From assembly GCA_902522525.1 (NCBI GenBank), contig CABYVU010000011.1, positions 1-36,772 on the forward strand: DNA of 36,772 bases, read 5' to 3'. Shown one piece after another: positions 32,325 through 36,772 of this stretch. The translations under genes were made by a program, and so were the position numbers. A model generated the notes under the pieces. That model ran no database searches. It was not told where the DNA came from and saw only the letters and a program-made list of their open reading frames with translations. Each line of letters opens with the position of its first letter. The stretch's first letter is position 1. The stretch is from an uncultured Pelagibacteraceae bacterium. GTDB taxonomy: Bacteria > Pseudomonadota > Alphaproteobacteria > Pelagibacterales > Pelagibacteraceae.

Positions 32325-32600
32325 TTATTTATTGAAAACTTCTTTAAGTGCTTTTGCAGGTAAAAACTTCACCTTTTGAGAAGCAGCGATTTGGATTTGT
32401 TCTCCAGTTCTTGGATTTCGACCAATTCGAGCTTTTCTTTTAGCTACTTTATATGTACCAAAACCAGCAATTTTAACATTATCGTCGCCTTTTAAAGCGT
32501 CCAAAATAGTGTTGGTAATCGTATCAAATGTTCGCTCAGCATCAGCTTTACTTTGATTTAATGACCCTGCTAATTTTGCTATAAGTTGTTTTTTGTTCAT
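32325..32600 (-). CDS. hup: HU-family DNA-binding protein
   Basis: The 91-residue nucleoid protein has the complete HU fold: helical N-terminus (NKKQLIAKLAGSL), GFGTYKVAKRKARIGRNPRTGE and the DNA-binding arm, ending LPAKALKEVFNK. It has GGAG upstream and a clear TATAAT box on the minus strand (32626-32631). Single gene with its own terminator. It follows the rseP gene on the same strand. Confidence 0.95.
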   Translation of the reverse strand: MNKKQLIAKLAGSLNQSKADAERTFDTITNTILDALKGDDNVKIAGFGTYKVAKRKARIGRNPRTGEQIQIAASQKVKFLPAKALKEVFNK

Positions 32601-32625
32601 TTTAGCTCCGGTTTTAAAGGTTATA

Positions 32626-32659
32626 ATTATATACTTAACAAAATCCTTGATAATTCAAG
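32626..32659 (-). promoter_or_regulatory. HU promoter with overlapping palindrome
   Basis: A perfect TATAAT lies at 32626-32631 on the minus strand, predicting a leader of about 19 bases. The -35 region is overlapped by CTTGA-TAAT-TCAAG (32646-32659), a perfect five-base inverted repeat, and lacks a good TTGACA match. The palindrome may be a control site. Confidence 0.45.
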
Positions 32660-32751
32660 CTTTTTTTTTGTGTCTATAATTGAATTTACCACAACATATA
32701 GTTATAAATAAGTACTGTTTTATAAAGCTTTTTTAACGTTATAAAATCCCC

Positions 32752-33858
32752 TTAAAATAAGCCTAAATCTTTGAGGTCATTGAATGTTGCAAAAAACATT
32801 AAAGTTAACAATAAAAACATTCCGATTCGAAAAAAACCTTCCTGTGTTTTTTGACTTAATGGCTTTCCTAAAACCTTTTCAAATGCATAAAACATTAAAT
32901 GGCCCCCATCTAAAAGTGGTATTGGAAAAAGGTTAATTAAGCCTAAACTAATCGATATGTAGGCCATCATACTAATAAATGGCAATATTCCAAATTCAGC
33001 TACTTGTCCTGAAATCTTTGCTATTCTAATTGGTCCGCCTAATTGTGAACTATCTCCAGAGCCAGTAATCATTGAACCCATATATTTAAGAGACGATGTA
33101 GTTACAAAATAGACTTCTTTAACAGACTCTATTAATGCATTTGCTGGTCCTAATCGTTTATGATTTATTTCATTGTTATGTGGACTTAGTTTAATACCAA
33201 CTATTCTTTTATTAATTTTATTTCCTAAATTATCGACACCAGCAACAATTTTTGGTTTAACCTTCAATAATAATTCTTGATCATATCTAGAAATTTTAAA
33301 ATCAACTATATCAGAGGTTGACATTAAAATAAGTTTAGAAACATCAAGAATACTCTCAACTTTATTGTTATCAATTTCAAGAATCATATCATTTTTTTGC
33401 ATCCCAGCTACTTCTGCTGGACTATCTTTTTGAACCTCATCAATAACTGCTGGAGTAAAATCTTTACCAGCAAACATGTATATGAATAAAAAAATGAATA
33501 TTGCTAAAACAAAATTTGCTATTGGACCACCTGCAACGATTAAAGATCTTTGATAAAGTGGTTTCGTTACAAATAGCTTTTCTTGGTCTTCTTTATTATA
33601 TTTTTTTAATAGTTCCTCTTGATCAGCCTGAGAAAAAACATTTCTATCTCCAAAAAATTTAACATAGCCTCCTAAGGGAATCCAACAAATCTTCCATCTT
33701 GTTCCAGATTTATCATTCCAACCGAACAATTCTTTACCAAAACCAATAGAAAAATCTGTTACCCCAACACCATATTTTTTTGCAAAATAGTAATGTCCAT
33801 ATTCATGTATAAATACAACTACAATAATTAATATTATAAATGGCAAAATAAAACTCAT
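32752..33858 (-). CDS. rseP: Site-2 intramembrane zinc metalloprotease
   Basis: The 368-residue protein has the metalloprotease motif HEYGH at 17-21 in its first membrane helix, a periplasmic PDZ domain around residues 135-215 (SPAEVAGMQKNDMILEID), and the second active-site motif LLDGGH near residue 315. It cleaves membrane-bound anti-sigma factors or signal-peptide remnants. The usual neighbours bamA, dxr and cdsA are not adjacent on the visible side. It stands between thiV and hup on the same strand. Confidence 0.93.
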   Translation of the reverse strand: MSFILPFIILIIVVVFIHEYGHYYFAKKYGVGVTDFSIGFGKELFGWNDKSGTRWKICWIPLGGYVKFFGDRNVFSQADQEELLKKYNKEDQEKLFVTKPLYQRSLIVAGGPIANFVLAIFIFLFIYMFAGKDFTPAVIDEVQKDSPAEVAGMQKNDMILEIDNNKVESILDVSKLILMSTSDIVDFKISRYDQELLLKVKPKIVAGVDNLGNKINKRIVGIKLSPHNNEINHKRLGPANALIESVKEVYFVTTSSLKYMGSMITGSGDSSQLGGPIRIAKISGQVAEFGILPFISMMAYISISLGLINLFPIPLLDGGHLMFYAFEKVLGKPLSQKTQEGFFRIGMFLLLTLMFFATFNDLKDLGLF

Positions 33859-33903
33859 AATTGTTTTATAATATATTTATATTAACAAGATGTAAATCAT
33901 GGT

Positions 33904-35334
33904 TTACTTTAGTTTCCAAGTTAAAATGGGTAAAAATGTTGCAACTACAAAAGAGCAAAACAGTAAGGATTGAGAGACTAATGCCGGTAAAAAATCTATT
34001 GGCAGTATTATTCCAACCAAAATTGATTTTGAAAAGTCTGGACTTGGAAATAAAAGAATTCCTCCGATCAAGCCAACTAAAATTGATACATATGCATTTT
34101 TTTCATTAAATGTTTTAGAATAAAACCCAAAAAATATACTTAGTACTGCTGCGCAACAAAATAAATCAGCTAGTAAAAATAAATATAAAATACTCAATCC
34201 TTTTGATGCTACAAATAATGAAATTATAGAGATTAATATTATTATTTGCTTTGAAAATTTTAAGTAATCACCTTTAGATTTTAAGACTTTATTCCCATCG
34301 ACAATTATTAGGCTTGAAATAGCGTTTACTAAAGTATCTATACTGCTTACTGTTAAAGAAATTGCTAAAACGATTATTATAACTGATAGATAAATAACAT
34401 TATCTTTCAGCAATAAAGAAAAAAATGCAAGATCAGGAATAACATTTGAGTTTTGAGAAGTTGCAATTAACCCTGAAAAACCCATCATAAATACTATCGG
34501 TATGATTATTAAAAATGAGATAATTAAACTATTCTTTAAAACTCTATTATCTTTAGCAGCATAAACTCTTTGCCAATTTCCCTGATGAAAAAGATTGGTT
34601 GCTGCTACAGCTATAAAAAAAGTTAAGCCAGCAGTGAAATTTGGTAAGTAGCCTGGGCTTAGTAAGTTTGGTTTGTTCTGTTTTATAAATTCGAAACTAA
34701 ACTCATTTGAATTAAAGGAGATTAAATATGAAAATGATATCAACAATAACAGACCAAATACTATGAATTGAATATTATCTGTAAAAATTGAAGCTCTTAA
34801 CCCGCCGTACAAAGTATATATGAGTGAACTTATGATTACGATTGATGCTGTAATCCATAAGTCTGTTCCTGAAATATAGTTTATTAAAATTGAAACTGCA
34901 GTAACCTCTGCTATTAAAAAAATCGACATATAAAAAATAGATAAAAACAAAATCAGTTTAAATAATTGTGAGCCAAATCTAGATCTTACAACCTCAATTA
35001 AAGATTTCCCTCTTGGATAGTTATCTCTAAATTTTTTTCCCAAATAAGTTAAGATAAAAAGAGGGAATGCAGTTCCTAGAGAATATCCAATAACAGCCCC
35101 TATTCCTCCCCATGTTGCCGCTGATGCAGGCCCAAATAATATCCATGCTCCTAATGCAGATGCAACTAAACTAGTTGTTAAAGAAAAAGTACCTACTGAT
35201 CTACTTGCGACTAAATAATTGTTAAGTCCTTGATATTTTTTTGAATATACAAGTCCGATAATGACAAAAATTATACTTATGCTTAAGGTTAATAATATTG
35301 CAGATAATTGATTTAATATATTTATGTTATCCAT
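33904..35334 (-). CDS. thiV: Sodium:solute symporter under TPP riboswitch (thiamin-precursor transporter)
   Basis: The 476-residue protein has about 13 membrane helices of the SSS (sodium/solute symporter) family, with GAWILFGPASAATWGGIGAVIGY and FHQGNWQRVYAAKD as family marks. A TPP riboswitch ends just before its ATG, so it should be expressed when thiamin diphosphate is scarce. SAR11 bacteria lack the pyrimidine branch enzyme ThiC, and a symporter at this type of locus has been proposed to import the thiamin pyrimidine precursor HMP. The sequence supports the family and the riboswitch; the ligand is from that literature. The riboswitch leader is directly joined to the coding region. Confidence 0.88.
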   Translation of the reverse strand: MDNINILNQLSAILLTLSISIIFVIIGLVYSKKYQGLNNYLVASRSVGTFSLTTSLVASALGAWILFGPASAATWGGIGAVIGYSLGTAFPLFILTYLGKKFRDNYPRGKSLIEVVRSRFGSQLFKLILFLSIFYMSIFLIAEVTAVSILINYISGTDLWITASIVIISSLIYTLYGGLRASIFTDNIQFIVFGLLLLISFSYLISFNSNEFSFEFIKQNKPNLLSPGYLPNFTAGLTFFIAVAATNLFHQGNWQRVYAAKDNRVLKNSLIISFLIIIPIVFMMGFSGLIATSQNSNVIPDLAFFSLLLKDNVIYLSVIIIVLAISLTVSSIDTLVNAISSLIIVDGNKVLKSKGDYLKFSKQIIILISIISLFVASKGLSILYLFLLADLFCCAAVLSIFFGFYSKTFNEKNAYVSILVGLIGGILLFPSPDFSKSILVGIILPIDFLPALVSQSLLFCSFVVATFLPILTWKLK

Positions 35335-35335
35335 T

Positions 35336-35410
35336 CTTCCCTTTCTGAATTACCGGACAGGTTCAACGGGTATATCTCAGCCTATATGGCACCCCTTAAA
35401 GTAACTTAAG
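35336..35410 (-). promoter_or_regulatory. TPP (THI-box) riboswitch of thiV
   Basis: On the minus strand the leader contains GGGGTGCC, GGCTGAGA, then ACCCGTTGAACCTGTCCGG and finally AAAGGGAAGA, in the fixed order of the thiamin pyrophosphate aptamer. The optional P3a extension is absent, so the aptamer is compact. The last conserved purines (AGGGA) also serve as the ribosome site, and the ATG starts within one to three bases of the aptamer end. Binding of TPP should therefore hide the ribosome site directly. Confidence 0.93.
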
Positions 35411-35674
35411 CCATAGTCTAAATAAGTAAAGTGCCATTTTTGAACATATATACAGATTACACATAGCTAATATTCATAAGTAACGCTGTATCAAATCAAT
35501 ATATTGATTTTTAATGAATTTCTCTCTCTTATTATAAGTTAATTATAATACTAGGCTTCGCTAACTAGAAGCCTAGAAAAAACAAATTTTCCTTTACTAA
35601 ATAAATTTAAGCTTACATGTGTCACTATAATCTATGTTCATCTATTAATTTAATCATATAAAACTTAACATATT
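35411..35674. other. Intergenic control region between thiV and the thioredoxin-fold gene
   Basis: This stretch between divergent genes holds no credible protein gene. It contains a perfect 9-pair hairpin (35551-35576, CTAGGCTTC/GAAGCCTAG), a perfect TATAAT box on the plus strand at 35626-35631 that would give the thioredoxin-fold gene a leader of about 37 bases, and a TGGCAC/GTGCCA inverted pair reaching into the riboswitch. The rest is unstructured A+T-rich DNA. Confidence 0.5.
35551..35576. repeat. Perfect inverted repeat (hairpin), role unknown
   Basis: CTAGGCTTC (35551-35559) and GAAGCCTAG (35568-35576) pair fully, with an eight-base loop. It is followed on the plus strand by A6, and on neither strand by a T-run, so it does not look like a standard terminator. 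It could end a small RNA, bind a protein, or form part of the leader of thiV. Confidence 0.6.
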
Positions 35675-36070
35675 ATGAAAAAATTCATTGTCTTTATCTT
35701 TTGTTTGTTTGCATTTAGTACAAATGCAATGGAAAAGAGGACTACATTTGATAAAGCACTATTTGAGAAAGCTCAGTCTGAAGGAAAGGTTATAGTTATT
35801 AGTTCTTGGATAGAGTACTGTGGATCATGTGCAAATCAGATGAAAGTTTTACAAACAGCAAAAAAAGAAGGTGAATTATCTGATATTAAATTTGATAATA
35901 TTGAATATTTTTCATTCGATGTAACAAATAGAGATATAGCTGACTCATTTAATGTACTATATCAAACCACTCTATTGATTTTTAAGGGTGATAAAGAAGT
36001 TTATAGAAGTATAGGAGAAACTACAGAAGATTTAATTTACCAAGCTTTAAAAACTTCAATAAAAAGTTAA
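35675..36070 (+). CDS. Secreted thioredoxin-fold protein
   Basis: The 131-residue protein has a signal peptide (cleavage after TNA near residue 18) and a thioredoxin-like fold with the redox pair Cys49-Gly-Ser-Cys52 in WIEYCGSC. The cis-proline expected before the last strands is replaced in YQTTLLIF, where Thr stands in place of the usual Thr-Pro. It is probably a periplasmic thiol oxidoreductase or the soluble DsbD C-terminal-like domain. It is divergent from thiV and convergent with the permease gene. Confidence 0.82.
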   Translation: MKKFIVFIFCLFAFSTNAMEKRTTFDKALFEKAQSEGKVIVISSWIEYCGSCANQMKVLQTAKKEGELSDIKFDNIEYFSFDVTNRDIADSFNVLYQTTLLIFKGDKEVYRSIGETTEDLIYQALKTSIKS

Positions 36071-36085
36071 TAAAATTATTAAAAC

Positions 36086-36772
36086 TTACTCATTTCTTAC
36101 AAGTGGATATACTTTTGGACTTAAATACCTAAAATTTGTAATTATAATTAGAGCAAGTGTTGCTACACCAACTCCAATAGTAACATAGAAAAATATATTT
36201 ATTTCAAATAACCACTTAAGTTGAAAAATATTTTCTATGATAAACTTTGATGCAAATACTGCAAAAATAGTTGAAAAAAATATAATAGACAAAAAAGAAA
36301 TTATAAATTCAATAATTGAAGACATTATAATTTCCTTCTTAGAAAAACCTAAAATTTTAAAAACCAGATTTTGAAAAATTTTAATTTTACCTTGAACAAT
36401 TATCGCGCTTGAGATTACAACTAAGCCAATAATTACTGTTACAGCTGATATTATGCTGACTGCAATAAAAACTTTATTTAGAACATCGGTAACTTTTGAT
36501 AAATAATCTGAAATTTTTATTATCGATACACTTGGAAATTTATCTAAAAAATTAACCTCATTAAAGCTTTGAATATTTTTAAATTTTATTGTAGAGAGAT
36601 ATTCGTGTGGAATATTTTCTGCGAATTGTGGATTTAGTAACATTGCAAAATTGATACTTAAATCTTGATAGTTAATCAATCTAAAATTTACTACTTCTCC
36701 TTCAATTTCTCTTCCATAAATTCTAAGTGTAAATTTGTCACCTATACTTACTCCAAAGTCTTTTGCAACTTT
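36086..36772 (-). CDS. FtsX-type ABC transporter permease, YbbP-like (5' end outside window)
   Basis: The minus-strand frame is open to the last base of the window, so at least 228 codons are coding and the gene starts beyond 36772. The visible part begins with a beta-rich KVAKDFGVSIGDKFTLRIYG extracytoplasmic segment and ends with three FtsX helices (around visible residues 100-122, 144-168 and 190-212), with KILGFSKKEI as the family loop. The pattern fits the C-terminal repeat of the large YbbP-like permeases paired with an ATPase of the LolD/YbbA kind, proposed to act on lipids or lysophospholipases. A TTG at 36679 is not a true start. Confidence 0.85.
   Translation of the reverse strand, partial: KVAKDFGVSIGDKFTLRIYGREIEGEVVNFRLINYQDLSINFAMLLNPQFAENIPHEYLSTIKFKNIQSFNEVNFLDKFPSVSIIKISDYLSKVTDVLNKVFIAVSIISAVTVIIGLVVISSAIIVQGKIKIFQNLVFKILGFSKKEIIMSSIIEFIISFLSIIFFSTIFAVFASKFIIENIFQLKWLFEINIFFYVTIGVGVATLALIIITNFRYLSPKVYPLVRNE

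Noticed and set aside
32718..32746. TTTTATAA / TTATAAAA inverted repeat between rseP and hup as a terminator
   Set aside because: The stem is A+T only, has a 13-base loop and no T-run on the minus strand, so it would be a very weak hairpin; probably chance in A+T-rich DNA.
33861..34109. Plus-strand frame of 82 codons overlapping the end of thiV
   Set aside because: Mostly antisense to the symporter 3' end and without a leader or recognisable content.
36677..36679. TTG at 36679 as the start of the FtsX-type permease
   Set aside because: The frame continues without stop to the window edge with family-like beta-rich sequence, so the gene is cut by the window rather than starting there.
1..36772. 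CRISPR arrays, insertion sequences, prophage genes or attachment sites
   Set aside because: No repeated spacer pattern, transposase, integrase or phage-like gene was seen on reading both strands; the sole tRNA gene has no duplicated 3' end nearby.

Overview
The window looks like chromosome of a streamlined marine alphaproteobacterium of the SAR11 clade (Pelagibacterales). The DNA is strongly A+T-rich, genes are packed with 1-4 base overlaps or near-zero gaps on both strands, and the gene content is typical of that group: aprMBA, xsc, suyAB, a TRAP transporter, Amt, and a TPP riboswitch in front of a sodium/solute symporter of the ThiV type. This assignment rests on gene content and style; no 16S rRNA gene is present. 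No insertion sequence, prophage, CRISPR array or integrase was seen.

Layout. 1-5295: the 3' part of a class II aldolase/short-chain dehydrogenase fusion, a 46-codon remnant of a BKACE (DUF849) gene, a small membrane protein, then a tightly coupled minus-strand operon mtnP-PhyH dioxygenase-mtnA for salvage of methylthioadenosine. 5333-7779: apt, a small secreted protein, tRNA-Met(CAT), a GST-like protein and two small envelope proteins. 7892-10693: a complete TRAP transporter (P, Q, M). 10711-12813: a minus-strand set with a fatty acid desaturase, a 63-residue membrane protein and a secreted SHOCT protein. 12866-21063: an organosulfonate/sulfite island, with xsc and suyAB divergently arranged (both release sulfite), followed by tauE-like exporter and aprM-aprB-aprA (sulfite oxidation to APS), plus two small unknown genes between aprA and tauE. 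21160-26439: a six-gene minus-strand operon metC-MFS-pabB-pabA-pabC-HIT. 26515-30802: a 27-residue very basic protein, mnmA, DUF3553-cysQ-small membrane protein, recX, an ABA4-like membrane protein, a rhodanese and a peroxiredoxin. 30808-36772: amt, HU, rseP, thiV with its TPP riboswitch, a secreted thioredoxin-fold protein and the 3' part of an FtsX/YbbP-type permease.

How the parts fit. The central block is a coherent pathway: sulfolactate and sulfoacetaldehyde are split to pyruvate or acetyl phosphate plus sulfite, and sulfite is either exported (TauE type) or oxidised by AprBA with electrons passed to the membrane by AprM. The TRAP transporter about 2 kb away could supply a substrate, which is inference only. 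The first block suggests a short methylthioadenosine or 5'-deoxyadenosine salvage route (MtnP, MtnA, then possibly the ketose-phosphate aldolase domain) with an unplaced 2-oxoglutarate dioxygenase locked into the operon. The riboswitch-symporter pair fits import of a thiamin precursor. Regulation appears minimal: short divergent promoters, a possible leaderless pair (mtnP/apt), few terminators, and a TPP aptamer that ends almost on the start codon.
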